64,000 nucleotides of DNA from Mucilaginibacter sp. OK268 (GCF_900103125.1 NZ_FNJV01000013.1:1-64000), one strand, 5' to 3'; positions 9,293 through 18,461 are shown, counted from the stretch's first letter. Program-made: numbers and translations. Notes: generated by a model from the letters alone, not told the origin.

Positions 9293-10066
9293 ATGAATAA
9301 AGCGAAACCAACCATACTTGTTGTAAACGACGACGGCATAACTGCCCCCGGTATAAAAGTGCTGATGGAAGCCATGGGCGACATCGGACGGGTAGTAGTA
9401 GTAGCGCCGGATAGTCCGCAATCAGGCATGGGTCACGCCATCACCATAGGTAAACCACTACGTTTGGATAAGGTAGATCTTTACGAAGGTATTGAAATGT
9501 ACCGCTGCTCAGGCACACCTGTTGATTGTGTAAAACTGGCCGTCAATAAAATATTCAAAGGCCAGAAGCCCGATCTGTGTGTATCCGGCATCAACCATGG
9601 TTTAAATAACTCTATCAACGTGTTGTACTCCGGCACCATGTCGGCCGCTGTTGAAGGTGCTATTGAGGGTATCCCATCCATTGGGTTTTCTTTAGATGAT
9701 TACACCCTGCAGGCCGATTTTAGTCACTGTATCAAATACGTTAAGGAGTTGGCTTTACAGGTTCTGGCTCACGGTTTACCACAGGCCACGCTGCTGAATG
9801 TAAATTTCCCGAATACCCCGCATTTAAAGGGCATCAAAGTGTGCCGCCAGGCAGCTGCCAAATGGGCGGAGGAATTTGATGAAAGGATTGACCCACATAA
9901 ACGACCATATTATTGGTTAACCGGTGTTTTTCAATTAAATGATGGCGGCGAAGATACCGACGTTTGGGCCCTGGAGCACAACTATGTATCTGTAGTGCCC
10001 GTTCAGTTTGATATGACCGCGCATCATGCCATCCCTTATTTAAATAATTGGAAATTCAATGTTTAA
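9293..10066 (+). CDS. surE: 5'/3'-nucleotidase SurE
   Basis: The 257-residue protein is a metal-dependent nucleoside monophosphate phosphatase of the SurE family. The metal-binding start 'ILVVNDDGITAPG', the 'PDSPQSGMGHAIT' loop, 'SGTPVDCVKLA' and 'SGINHGLNNSINVLYSGT' are all present and in order. A TAATTTCG element lies just ahead of the ATG, suggesting a very short leader. It overlaps the next small membrane-protein gene by 8 bp and forms an operon with lpxB. Confidence 0.96.
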   Translation: MNKAKPTILVVNDDGITAPGIKVLMEAMGDIGRVVVVAPDSPQSGMGHAITIGKPLRLDKVDLYEGIEMYRCSGTPVDCVKLAVNKIFKGQKPDLCVSGINHGLNNSINVLYSGTMSAAVEGAIEGIPSIGFSLDDYTLQADFSHCIKYVKELALQVLAHGLPQATLLNVNFPNTPHLKGIKVCRQAAAKWAEEFDERIDPHKRPYYWLTGVFQLNDGGEDTDVWALEHNYVSVVPVQFDMTAHHAIPYLNNWKFNV

Positions 10067-10328
10067 GCACAATACAGTAATAGCAGGTACAATTTACGGG
10101 GCTATATTACCTGCCATAAGTCTGTTCATTTTTCTGTTCCTGTTAAGAGGTAATTTTTTATTGTTTAATAAACCAGGTACCCCCTACCTGGTGGCTATTG
10201 GTTTAAATCTTTTAATTATCAGGTGGTACGCTAAAAAAAAGCTGGATAAAACGGTGATCGGTATAGCCGCGGTCACGTTTTTATTTATGCTCGCGATATT
10301 TGTATTTAAATTGCAGCCCATACGATGA
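10059..10328 (+). CDS. small three-helix membrane protein between surE and lpxB
   Basis: The 89-residue protein has three hydrophobic segments (about residues 10-30, 43-55 and 65-83) separated by short basic loops such as 'RWYAKKKLDK'. I do not recognise a named family. Its overlaps with surE (8 bp) and lpxB (4 bp, ATGA) argue for translational coupling. An envelope role beside lipid A synthesis is possible but inferred. Confidence 0.75.
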   Translation: MFKHNTVIAGTIYGAILPAISLFIFLFLLRGNFLLFNKPGTPYLVAIGLNLLIIRWYAKKKLDKTVIGIAAVTFLFMLAIFVFKLQPIR

Positions 10329-11437
10329 AATATTACCTGGTAGCCGGTGAGGCCTCGGGCGATATGCATGGGGCAAATTTAATGAAAGCCTTAAAAGCGC
10401 TCGACCCGGATGCGGAGTTCCGTTTTTTTGGCGGCGATCTGATGCTGGCCGAAGGTGGTACCCAGGTAAAACACTACCGCGAAATGGCCTATATGGGCCT
10501 GGTAGAAGTGATCGTGAATTTACCAGCCATCCTCAAAAACATCAAACAGTGCAAGCAGGATATTCATGAATGGCAACCTAATGTACTTATCCTCATTGAT
10601 TTACCCGGCTTTAACCTCAAGATTGCTGCCTATGCGCAAACCATCGGCTTAAAAGTAAATTATTATATCTCGCCCAAAGTTTGGGCCTGGAACCAGAAAC
10701 GGGTATTAAAGATTAAAAAGATAGTGAACCATCTCTTCTGCATCCTGCCTTTTGAAGTGGATTTTTACAAAAGCTGGGGCATGGAAGTTGATTACGTAGG
10801 TAACCCCCTGCTGGATGCCATTGCTGCGTTTAAAGCTGATCCCGATTTTTTGCAACAACACCAGCTTGCCGGTAAAAAAATCATTGCCCTGTTACCCGGT
10901 AGCCGTAAACAGGAGATCAGTAACCTGCTGCCCGAAATGATGGGTATTGTTGAACGCTTTCCGGATCATCAATTTGTAATAGCCGGCGCCCCCTCTTTTA
11001 AACAGGATTATTATGATCAGTTTTTAAATGGGAAAAATATACCTGTATTATTTGATGCCACCTATAACTTACTGAGCCACGCACATGCGGCTGTTGTAGC
11101 ATCGGGCACAGCCACACTGGAAACAGCTTTGTTTCATGTACCGCAGGTGGTTGTTTACAAAGGCAATGCACTCACCATTGCCGTAGCACGCATGTTAGTT
11201 AAATTAGAATTTATATCGCTGGTTAACCTGATCATGAATAAGGGTGTGGTAAAGGAACTGATACAGGAAGATTGTACCGCAGCCAGGATCAGCGCAGAGA
11301 TTGACCTGCTGGTAAATAATAAAGACCATAGGCAAACAGTGCTGGCTGATTATGCTGAACTGGATAAGCGTATGGGCCAACCCGGCGCATCGGAAAAAAC
11401 GGCAGGGCTGATCATCAAATATGCTCAAAACAAATAA
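10325..11437 (+). CDS. lpxB: lipid-A-disaccharide synthase
   Basis: The 370-residue GT19 glycosyltransferase joins lipid X and UDP-diacylglucosamine to form the lipid A disaccharide at the inner membrane. Motifs are 'VAGEASGDMHGANLM' at the N-terminus, 'YYISPKVWAWNQKR', 'GNPLLD', 'LLPGSRKQEI' and the C-terminal 'SGTATLETA'. Length is normal. It is the last gene of the surE operon and is followed at once by a terminator hairpin. Confidence 0.97.
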   Translation: MKYYLVAGEASGDMHGANLMKALKALDPDAEFRFFGGDLMLAEGGTQVKHYREMAYMGLVEVIVNLPAILKNIKQCKQDIHEWQPNVLILIDLPGFNLKIAAYAQTIGLKVNYYISPKVWAWNQKRVLKIKKIVNHLFCILPFEVDFYKSWGMEVDYVGNPLLDAIAAFKADPDFLQQHQLAGKKIIALLPGSRKQEISNLLPEMMGIVERFPDHQFVIAGAPSFKQDYYDQFLNGKNIPVLFDATYNLLSHAHAAVVASGTATLETALFHVPQVVVYKGNALTIAVARMLVKLEFISLVNLIMNKGVVKELIQEDCTAARISAEIDLLVNNKDHRQTVLADYAELDKRMGQPGASEKTAGLIIKYAQNK

Positions 11438-11461
11438 AGCCCTGTTTTCGCAGGGCTCTAT
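11438..11461 (+). terminator. rho-independent terminator after lpxB
   Basis: A perfect 7-bp stem AGCCCTG/CAGGGCT with a TTTTCG loop begins right after the lpxB stop codon and is followed by a T-rich stretch. It may serve both strands, since three small minus-strand genes end close by. Confidence 0.8.
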
Positions 11462-11489
11462 CTTTTCATAGGTATAATGTATATATGGA

Positions 11490-11651
11490 TCAGGCAGCTG
11501 ACAATGTTTGTTGTTTAGCTGTCTGTTGATTGCTTTGTTTGAAGCTATTTTTCGCTCTGAAATTTCTAAAATCCTCTAATAAAATATCTAACAACTGATT
11601 CTCAAAGCGTGCAATTAATTTACTTGCCAATGGTGTTTTATGATTTTTCAT
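11490..11651 (-). CDS. small protein, paralogue of the one at 11692
   Basis: A 53-residue minus-strand frame starts at an ATG and begins MKNHKTPLASKLIARFENQL. It shares spacing and residues with the neighbouring 42-residue protein: MK..K.P..SKLI..F.NQL. That similarity is the main argument that both are real genes. The C-terminal half is rich in Gln, Lys and Ala. No signal peptide or known family is visible, and the function is unknown. Confidence 0.5.
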   Translation of the reverse strand: MKNHKTPLASKLIARFENQLLDILLEDFRNFRAKNSFKQSNQQTAKQQTLSAA

Positions 11652-11691
11652 AGATATGTTGGTGTTGCAGGTTAGTATAGTTTGTGTGCAA

Positions 11692-11820
11692 TTAAGCAGC
11701 AGTTGGCAATAACGGTGTTTTAGCTTTAATAGCTTTCAGATCGTTCATGATGATCCTTTTTAACTGGTTATCAAAATTGGTTATTAACTTGCTGATTGAT
11801 GGTTTTTTAGTGGTCTTCAT
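11692..11820 (-). CDS. small protein, paralogue of the one at 11490
   Basis: A 42-residue minus-strand frame begins MKTTKKPSISKLITNFDNQL and ends 'KTPLLPTAA'. It aligns with the 53-residue neighbour over the first 20 residues and again at the Ala-rich C-terminus. It lies 40 bp upstream of that neighbour in the direction of transcription, so this looks like tandem duplication of a very small gene. The function is unknown. Confidence 0.5.
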   Translation of the reverse strand: MKTTKKPSISKLITNFDNQLKRIIMNDLKAIKAKTPLLPTAA

Positions 11821-11849
11821 AGTTCTAGTTTTTCGTGTTTTAAATATCT

Positions 11850-12020
11850 TTAGTTTTTCTTTGTATCGTCGTCTTCGGTCAGATTATCTTTCCTGCGTTT
11901 GGCTTCCTTGTATTGCCTTAGTATCTGTTCTTCATCACGTTCATCTGATGTTTTTGTAGGCTCTACCGGATTCTCCCATTCTTTCTCTTCTTCCTTAATG
12001 GTTTTCTTTATAGCTTTCAT
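11850..12020 (-). CDS. small highly charged protein upstream of the paralogous pair
   Basis: A 56-residue minus-strand frame begins MKAIKKTIKEEEKEWENP and is dominated by Lys, Glu, Asp and Arg, consistent with one soluble helix or a disordered protein. It is 29 bp upstream of the two small paralogues on the same strand, so all three may be one transcript. No family is recognised. The opposite-strand frame covering 11747-11959 is hydrophobic junk by comparison. Confidence 0.45.
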   Translation of the reverse strand: MKAIKKTIKEEEKEWENPVEPTKTSDERDEEQILRQYKEAKRRKDNLTEDDDTKKN

Positions 12021-12237
12021 AACAGTTACATTTAATAACTAGTATTCCAAATCAGTGCCAAAAAATTGATTACGCCTCAAAAAAGTCATTAAAATCTGTA
12101 AAAAAAATTACAATACTATGTAAATAGCTGTATTTAAGATACTTTCACCATAATAAAAATTTCTGTTTTTTTTAGTACAACCTCCTTGTACGAACTCCCA
12201 AAAGCGTACGCTAACCGCCCATCTCCGTACAGTAATA

Positions 12238-13434
12238 CTAATTCCGGACGTTTTCCTTATAGTTAATGAAGTGCGCTATTAAGGCTATAAGCGCTAAGCC
12301 ACCGCCAATAGCACATACCCCTGCCCATCCGTAGTTGTTCCAGAGCAAGCTGGCCAGGAACGTCCCAGACGCACCGCCCACGAAATAAGACACCATGTAT
12401 ACCGTGTTGAGCCGGTTACGGGCCTCTGGTATCAATGCAAAAATGATAGACTGGTTAGAGATATGCGTAGCCTGCACACCCATATCCAAAACAATTACCC
12501 CGATAATGAGCCCGGCGATACTGCTGCTTGAAAAGTAAAAGATAATGTAGGAGATCAGCACCAACAATAAAGTATAGCCCGATAGCTTATATGGATTCAT
12601 TTTATCGCTCAGGCGCCCCATCAATCCGGCTGCCAGCGCACCAAAGGCGCCAACAAGTCCAAAGGCGCCCGCTGCCGCACTCCCTTCGTTGAACTGGGGC
12701 TGTTTTAATAAAAACACCAGGGTAGTCCAAAAAGCGCTAAAACCAGCAAAGCATAAGGCCCCTCTGAAAGAAGCCATGCGCAGTTTCGGCTGTGTTTTTA
12801 TTAAATGGATGAGCGAGGTCATCAGCTTTCTATAGTTCCCTTTATAATCAGGCTGCACCTCGGGTAAAAAGAAAAATATCATCAGCCACATAGCCGCCAT
12901 TAAGCCGGTTGCTATATAATACATGCTCCGCCATCCAAAATGCTGACCAATAAAACCGCTTAGCGTACGGGAAAGCAATATCCCTATCAGCAACCCACTC
13001 ATTACAAAACCTAGCTTTTTGCCCCGCTGGTGTGGTTTGGCCAGATGCGCTACCATCGGTATCAATAATTGTGGTATAATAGAGGATAAACCCAATAAAA
13101 AACCGGCAATGGTTAATACCAATATTGATGGAGCAAGCGCGCTGACCAGTAAAGCGAAAATAACCAGTATAAAATCTAACAATATCAGTCGTTTGCGTTT
13201 CACCATATCTGCCAGGGGCACTATAAATAATAAGCCGCAGGCATAGCCAATTTGAGTAAACAGGGATAATTGCTGTGCTTTTTTATCGGTTATACCAAAA
13301 GTGTGCGCGATATCGGCAAGCAGAGGTTGATTATAATAGATATTGGCCACCACTAACCCCGTGGCTATGGTCATGATCCATAAAGTAAGCGGTGTTAAAT
13401 GCGGATGTTCTTTAGAGGTATCGGTAGTTGTCAT
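12238..13434 (-). CDS. major facilitator superfamily transporter
   Basis: The 398-residue protein has twelve hydrophobic segments. The typical first-helix motif 'GLVVANIYYNQPLLADIA' and the loop 'PLADMVKRKRLILLD' (between helices 2 and 3) identify the drug- or sugar-exporter type of MFS. A second-half loop 'GLMGRLSDKMNPYK' marks the duplicated domain. The frame runs to 13476, but ATG 13434 ('MTTTDTSKEHP') removes a hydrophobic stretch that does not fit the family. The substrate cannot be predicted. Confidence 0.88.
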   Translation of the reverse strand: MTTTDTSKEHPHLTPLTLWIMTIATGLVVANIYYNQPLLADIAHTFGITDKKAQQLSLFTQIGYACGLLFIVPLADMVKRKRLILLDFILVIFALLVSALAPSILVLTIAGFLLGLSSIIPQLLIPMVAHLAKPHQRGKKLGFVMSGLLIGILLSRTLSGFIGQHFGWRSMYYIATGLMAAMWLMIFFFLPEVQPDYKGNYRKLMTSLIHLIKTQPKLRMASFRGALCFAGFSAFWTTLVFLLKQPQFNEGSAAAGAFGLVGAFGALAAGLMGRLSDKMNPYKLSGYTLLLVLISYIIFYFSSSSIAGLIIGVIVLDMGVQATHISNQSIIFALIPEARNRLNTVYMVSYFVGGASGTFLASLLWNNYGWAGVCAIGGGLALIALIAHFINYKENVRN

Positions 13435-13499
13435 GATCAATAAAATATAAAATCCGCTGCAAAAGTGACAAAGCATTTTTAAAATGATGCCTGTTTAAA

Positions 13500-13985
13500 G
13501 TAATTTTTCTTTCACACTAAACAATAAGATGGAATTTATGGAGTTTTATATTTTGATAAAAAGAATTGATTTATAATTACTTTTTTGAAAAATAGGCTTA
13601 TTAAAATGAATTTTTTAATAATTTATTGATTTTTTAAAGAAAAATGTGACAAAAAATGAGTGAATTTTATATTAAATATGTTTTTTAACATTTTTTTAAC
13701 AAAAAATTCTATTGAAAGTAAATTTTTTAGATAAAACTGAATTAGTTTATTAAATAATTGACCTGTCAATTTGCTACTAATACAAACTGTGATAAAAAAA
13801 TTAAAAAATTATCACATTATTAAAGTTTTATTAGTATTTTTGATAATCAAATACGAAATAGATGAGTATTTGATAAATGTTACAAAAAAATTACAAAATA
13901 AAATTGGTGAATTTAAAAACTTAGTGTTATTTTTACACCATAATAAAAACGATAAAAAAGTCTTCTCATAATTTAGGTTTATAAT
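13500..13985. other. very AT-rich non-coding stretch
   Basis: About 490 bp upstream of tRNA-Ala and of the divergent MFS gene is strikingly A+T-rich, with many T and A runs. The only frame is a TTG-started 66-codon one (13771-13971), whose Lys/Ile/Leu/Asn make-up is what random AT-rich DNA gives. I see no convincing gene. A terminator hairpin closes the stretch. Confidence 0.6.
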
Positions 13986-13990
13986 TGGTT

Positions 13991-14022
13991 AGTAAAGGCC
14001 CCTGCCCATCAGGGGCTTTACT
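13991..14022. terminator. strong hairpin terminator upstream of tRNA-Ala
   Basis: A 14-bp stem AGTAAAGGCCCCTG, then CCCAT, then CAGGGGCTTTACT is nearly perfect and followed by a T-rich stretch. No annotated gene ends here on the plus strand, so it may end an undetected transcript from the AT-rich stretch. Confidence 0.6.
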
Positions 14023-14137
14023 TATTTTAAGAGGTTTTGTTGAGATTTAACCAAAGTGATACACCTTCCCGAATTAAAGTGACTTTGACCATGAAATAAA
14101 ATAATCATTTTAGGTTTCATTTTATTACTTAATATAA

Positions 14138-14145
14138 TATATTTG
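14138..14145 (+). promoter_or_regulatory. -7 promoter element of tRNA-Ala
   Basis: TATATTTG is a perfect match to the Bacteroidota -7 consensus TAnnTTTG and ends 11 nt before the mature tRNA start. The upstream -33 position reads TTT rather than TTG. Confidence 0.6.
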
Positions 14146-14156
14146 CAACCCGAAAC

Positions 14157-14232
<76 letters not shown>

Positions 14233-14240
14233 TGATTATC

Positions 14241-14271
14241 AAGCACTTACGTATTTGTAAGTGCTTTTTTT
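14241..14271 (+). terminator. terminator after tRNA-Ala
   Basis: A perfect AAGCACTTAC/GTAAGTGCTT hairpin with a 6-nt loop is followed by a T run. It lies inside the island, so it was supplied by the incoming element. Confidence 0.85.
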
Positions 14272-14606
14272 ATGCTTTATCACGGGTTTTGAACTTAACA
14301 TTGCATTATGTAACCCCTTTATTTTGCCTGATATAATTTAAAAAAAATCTATACAATTAATTGATTTACAGTTATTTAATAAAAATAAATATCTTAAATT
14401 GTATGCAAGAGGTCAATTTAATTTTGGTAGGATTATTAGCATTGATTTGAAAGTAAAACAAAGGTAAAACTCGTCTTTGCTAAACTCCTTAAATCCTAAA
14501 GATGTCATCGGAATTTCTTTGCAACATTATTATCAAGTAACTCGATAACCGGTTGTTGATGCCTTTGCAGTACTTTCAGCACCACTTATTTTATAAAAAA
14601 ATCTAA
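14272..14606. other. non-coding left end of the island
   Basis: No gene is visible in these 335 bp. The DNA is A+T-rich. ATGCAAGAGGTCA at 14403-14415 repeats 13 bp of the att core (14194-14206) and may be a secondary core or a scar of an earlier event. Confidence 0.6.
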
Positions 14607-16979
14607 CTATTCTGACCCAATGGCTTCTTGTTTTCGTTTTTCATTGATATGACTCATAATGACTGCTTTCATTTTCTGAGCCCGGGAAACATCTAGCCCA
14701 TCGATTTCGAAGCAATCCTTTTCTGCCGGGTGCCAGCTGGTTACGCGATTATGAAGATTATATAGGATAGTTAAAGGCGTAAGATTTTCCTCAGGTTTTC
14801 GGCCGGCCTCTAGCAACATTTCGTGACAATTTTGAATGAGTAAGTCGTAAAGATCAGCTGTTTTCAATTCTGTATCACCATGGCAGATATTAATTAGTTT
14901 TCGCAGATCTTTAGCTGCTATGCTCATTTTAACATTTCCTTGCTTTCCTGCAGACGCGGCTGTACCAAGTTTTGCTGGGTCTTCCCAAGCTTGCTCAATT
15001 CGGGAAACGATTCGTTCGCGAAAATGCTGATAAGATGGTGGTAATGATTCCTCGCCAGCAAGTAAATGTAAAATCAACCTGGTTGCTTTGTCAAAGTCAT
15101 TTCCGCTAAAATTTTTGCAGCATAACATATCAAGAATAGCATCCGCAGCGAATTGCACGGCAGATAATTCGCGAATGTTATTGAATTTCTCATCTCTCTC
15201 AGTCTTTGAATCAGGTGCTTCCGTTACACTTGATTTTGGAAGTTCAGCCGATTTGATTTCGATCCGTTTAGGGTCGATATTCTCTAATTGAAATACTGCC
15301 GCCGATCTTCCGTCCGAACGCGCATCCAAAGTAAACTCTTCTTCAAATTTTGCTGTGACGGTGAAGAGTAATGCCTGAAATTGTTTAGGCATCGCTAATT
15401 GCTTCCAGCCGCTAAACATATCTTTCCAGAGACCGACCACCGGTTCGGGTAAGGACGGAACATCTTTTGGGGCTTTAGACCTTTGCGCCATGCCCAGTGA
15501 TGTTAATGATAACACTGCGGTGCCAGGATCATCCGCTAAAACATTTGCATATCTAGCCGGCCATCTACTGGTCAATTGCGGCCCGTCACTCAACAAGGCC
15601 ATAAGCAGCGTCGGACCAATTCCTCGGATTACTTCACCAACAGGTTCCTGTCGTGCAAGATCTTCACAGATTAGCGCCGTCAATGCCATCCAGGAATTCG
15701 GTGCCAAAATTGTAAGACGTCGCTGAGCTATGGAGCTATACTCAAACCAACGACGATCTGCAGCAAGATGAGCTTCTAGTTCATACTGGTGGATTTGTTG
15801 GCGATCTAGCTGCCAGCGATGGTGTTTACGCTGTGTGGTGGTGTACCAATTTCCTGAAAAAAAGACTTCCATCCGCACTTCATTTTGAAAAGGTTCATCC
15901 ACTCCTGCGTAGCCGGTTTGCTTTAGATTCTTTTTCATGATTCCTGTTACAATTGCAGGCAGTTGCATAGAGCCATTTTGGTTTTGAAAAGCGGACTTAA
16001 ATTCGGCCAGCAAATAATTATATTGAATTTCCGAAAGCGCCATTTCTGGCAATACAATTATATCGACATGATTATTACTCTCAGCTAATTCCCACACTTT
16101 TCGTACTAACCCGAGAAGAAATTCTTTGTGAATGTCTTTTTTAATATTACCCATAAAATAACGTACCGGGTGATAATTATCAGGTACGACTATAAAGTCC
16201 GTCGGTTCAACATCCCAAGGATATGGTACTGCCAAAATATTAAGACTTTTGTTTCCATCCTCTAAACGAGGAAAGGTGCGCCAAACCACTTCGACCTCAG
16301 TAGTGTGAAAAGTCAGATGATGGCCTAAAGATCGAGTTATCAATCCCGACTGTGGAGTTCGCATTTTTGGCACGACCACCCCATGAAATTTAGCCGTAGT
16401 ACTTAAGGAGCCGGTATTATTAAGCAACAAATTGGCGGTGGCCATGAATATTCGATTTTCGAGATTTTCCTTTTTTAAATGTTGTCCTAAAAAGCCTAAT
16501 CCTGAGCAACTTGAATCTGCCAAAATATAAATCTGTATCAATGCTTCTCCCAGCATTCTAATACCTTCGCTTGTTTTATCACGATCTTCTGGCCCCTTAT
16601 AAAGATTCCCTAATGCTCTAAGATGATCTACATCGGTTGGGTCATTTTCATTATCCCAATCCTTTTTCAATGTATCGTACCATTCCTTTAGAAGCCCCGT
16701 TTCCCTGAACTTAGAACGATCCGAGTTCCCCAAAAGTCGGTTACTTGTATGTTTAATCCATTGTTTTCCTAATTCATCGATTTCTTTTTCCCAATCTTTA
16801 CGATTCCACCAATCGGTATTCATTAAAGTTGCCTTATAGAGACCCGTCCGATTAAGTATTTGCGCACAAAGTGCGAACATATTAGGCGGCCATTGAAACC
16901 AATCATCCAGTGTCCATTCTGGATTGATATTTTCAGCTATTTTTCTTATTGAAACAGCATAGGAGATGGTTTTACTCAT
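14607..16979 (-). CDS. large protein with a nitrilase-fold (carbon-nitrogen hydrolase) domain, RT operon
   Basis: The 790-residue protein has a central nitrilase-like domain (about residues 240-510). Its Glu-Lys-Cys triad is visible: 'VDIIVLPEMALSE' (Glu 312), 'TTQRKHHRW' (Lys 385, the least certain) and 'TALICEDLARQEP' (Cys 438). The first 230 residues and the last 280 belong to no family I recognise. Nitrilase domains hydrolyse or transfer C-N bonds and also occur in some defence reverse transcriptases. I chose ATG 16979. An earlier TTG at 17027 overlaps the polymerase gene and carries a near-identical 'GAGTAAAACC' copy. It is the last gene of the operon, 40 bp after the polymerase gene. 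Confidence 0.75.
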   Translation of the reverse strand: MSKTISYAVSIRKIAENINPEWTLDDWFQWPPNMFALCAQILNRTGLYKATLMNTDWWNRKDWEKEIDELGKQWIKHTSNRLLGNSDRSKFRETGLLKEWYDTLKKDWDNENDPTDVDHLRALGNLYKGPEDRDKTSEGIRMLGEALIQIYILADSSCSGLGFLGQHLKKENLENRIFMATANLLLNNTGSLSTTAKFHGVVVPKMRTPQSGLITRSLGHHLTFHTTEVEVVWRTFPRLEDGNKSLNILAVPYPWDVEPTDFIVVPDNYHPVRYFMGNIKKDIHKEFLLGLVRKVWELAESNNHVDIIVLPEMALSEIQYNYLLAEFKSAFQNQNGSMQLPAIVTGIMKKNLKQTGYAGVDEPFQNEVRMEVFFSGNWYTTTQRKHHRWQLDRQQIHQYELEAHLAADRRWFEYSSIAQRRLTILAPNSWMALTALICEDLARQEPVGEVIRGIGPTLLMALLSDGPQLTSRWPARYANVLADDPGTAVLSLTSLGMAQRSKAPKDVPSLPEPVVGLWKDMFSGWKQLAMPKQFQALLFTVTAKFEEEFTLDARSDGRSAAVFQLENIDPKRIEIKSAELPKSSVTEAPDSKTERDEKFNNIRELSAVQFAADAILDMLCCKNFSGNDFDKATRLILHLLAGEESLPPSYQHFRERIVSRIEQAWEDPAKLGTAASAGKQGNVKMSIAAKDLRKLINICHGDTELKTADLYDLLIQNCHEMLLEAGRKPEENLTPLTILYNLHNRVTSWHPAEKDCFEIDGLDVSRAQKMKAVIMSHINEKRKQEAIGSE

Positions 16980-17019
16980 GTGTAAAGATTTATTGTTGCG
17001 TAAATTTACCGCAAAGGTT

Positions 17020-18459
17020 TTACTCAAAAGATTCTGAGCAGGTAATTAGCGGTTCTATCTCTGGGCACATCTTTTTAAATTCTTCTTTGTAGATCTCTTC
17101 TATCCGAATTTTAGTGTATAAGTACCTAGAAGTTTCTATCTGGTATAGAGTGCCATCATGCATGGGAACTAAAAATTTGGCAGATGGAAGTTCGTCAGCC
17201 ACCCGGATCACCGCATTTTTATAAATCAATGAAGCCGTTGCCTGAATGCGGTGGCTGAGCGACCAGGTATGTTCATCGTCATCGTTCCGGAATCTGTAGT
17301 TGCCGCATGAAGTGCCGATCTTTTTAGAAACCCGAATTTCGTCATCAATACTCTTTTTAAACGCCGCCAGTTGTCTGAATCGCTGGAAGTAATTTTTCGC
17401 TTTAGTATCTAAGGATGTGTCGCCGTACATATAGCGATAGAATATGATCTTGGCATCTGAACGATTTTCTTCGTCACCCAGTACATTTTTGGCGAGGTGT
17501 TTATAAATATCTACTTCATATAATTTGAGCAGCAACGGATCCTTACTTAACGAGGCTAAAATTCCGGCTTCAAATTGCGAGTAGTCAATATAAAGCAGCT
17601 TCGTCCGCTCATCAGGAACGATTACTGTCCTATTTCGCTTACGCATATTCTGCAAAGAAGGCTCCCTCAGGATGATCCTCGAAGTGATCGAACCAAAGCC
17701 CAGATAGGTCGGGTAAGTTCGCTGTGCTCCCCCCCAATGGGTCAGCATGTATAAAAAACTATCCAGATCGCGTTGGTTCCGCAGCATTTCGTAAAACAAT
17801 CTGCATACTTCATCGTCTTTCCTGCGCGCTTTGAAAGTAAAAAGAGGGGATTTGATCAGGTTGTAGCCCTTTGATGCGAGATAATGAAGCTGTTCCTCTT
17901 CGTTATCTGGTGAAAAGACCCGGAAGTCCTGCTGCAAAACATTTTTGATATGATATATTTCTTCTTCCAGCTCACCACACCGTTTTTTAGCTAGTTCCAA
18001 ATCTATGCGGACACCAAGAGACTGCCGTTTGTAAATGATCTTATTAATCTTTGTTTCTACCGTTTCAAACCGGATTTTCTCCTCCTCATCTTTGTTTAAC
18101 AGCTGTAGGTACAAAGTAGCCAAATGTTCCAGAAGCAACTTGAAAGTTTCCTGTTTAAATTCAAAATCAGAATCCACTATCTTATGATAATTGAGGAAGC
18201 TAAGCGCCTTCCATGCCTTGTATTTTCGGAACTCTTTACCTTCCTGGGACATTTGTTTATCGAAACATTCCAAATCAATGATAGCAGGCAGTCGCCTCCT
18301 CCCATCCGAGGACTTCAGATACCTGATTAGATCAGCCGATTGAAAAGTGACTAATGTGTTTTGAGGTAAAGCGTCAATCAGGTCGCAGTAGTCAGAAAAA
18401 TCATCTATATCCAAGGCATGCCATCCGGATTTAATAAACATGACAACAAATCTTTTCAT
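17020..18459 (-). CDS. minimal family-A DNA polymerase, RT operon
   Basis: The 479-residue protein carries the Pol I palm and fingers motifs in order: 'PSLQNMRKRNR', motif A 'YIDYSQFEAGILASLS' (Asp 292), motif B 'RSDAKIIFYRYMYG' (Arg 333, Lys 337, Tyr-Gly 345-346), 'SHRIQATASLIYKNA', and motif C 'VPMHDGTLY' (Asp 435, with Gly in place of the usual Glu). The 5'-nuclease domain is absent and the first 130 residues hold at most a remnant of the 3'-5' exonuclease. Housekeeping Pol I is about 900 residues, so this is a specialised enzyme. ATG 18459 begins 2 nt after the RT stop. A role in second-strand DNA synthesis on RT products is my inference. Confidence 0.88.
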   Translation of the reverse strand: MKRFVVMFIKSGWHALDIDDFSDYCDLIDALPQNTLVTFQSADLIRYLKSSDGRRRLPAIIDLECFDKQMSQEGKEFRKYKAWKALSFLNYHKIVDSDFEFKQETFKLLLEHLATLYLQLLNKDEEEKIRFETVETKINKIIYKRQSLGVRIDLELAKKRCGELEEEIYHIKNVLQQDFRVFSPDNEEEQLHYLASKGYNLIKSPLFTFKARRKDDEVCRLFYEMLRNQRDLDSFLYMLTHWGGAQRTYPTYLGFGSITSRIILREPSLQNMRKRNRTVIVPDERTKLLYIDYSQFEAGILASLSKDPLLLKLYEVDIYKHLAKNVLGDEENRSDAKIIFYRYMYGDTSLDTKAKNYFQRFRQLAAFKKSIDDEIRVSKKIGTSCGNYRFRNDDDEHTWSLSHRIQATASLIYKNAVIRVADELPSAKFLVPMHDGTLYQIETSRYLYTKIRIEEIYKEEFKKMCPEIEPLITCSESFE

Positions 18460-18461
18460 GA

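Noticed and set aside
11747..11959. 70-codon plus-strand frame after lpxB
   Set aside because: It is antisense to two better-supported small frames, one of which has a paralogue next to it.
13771..13971. 66-codon plus-strand frame in the AT-rich stretch
   Set aside because: TTG start, composition limited to Lys, Ile, Leu, Asn and Phe as expected from AT-rich noise, no motif.
17020..18459. Housekeeping DNA polymerase I
   Set aside because: Only 479 residues, without nuclease domains, and located in a mobile island operon.
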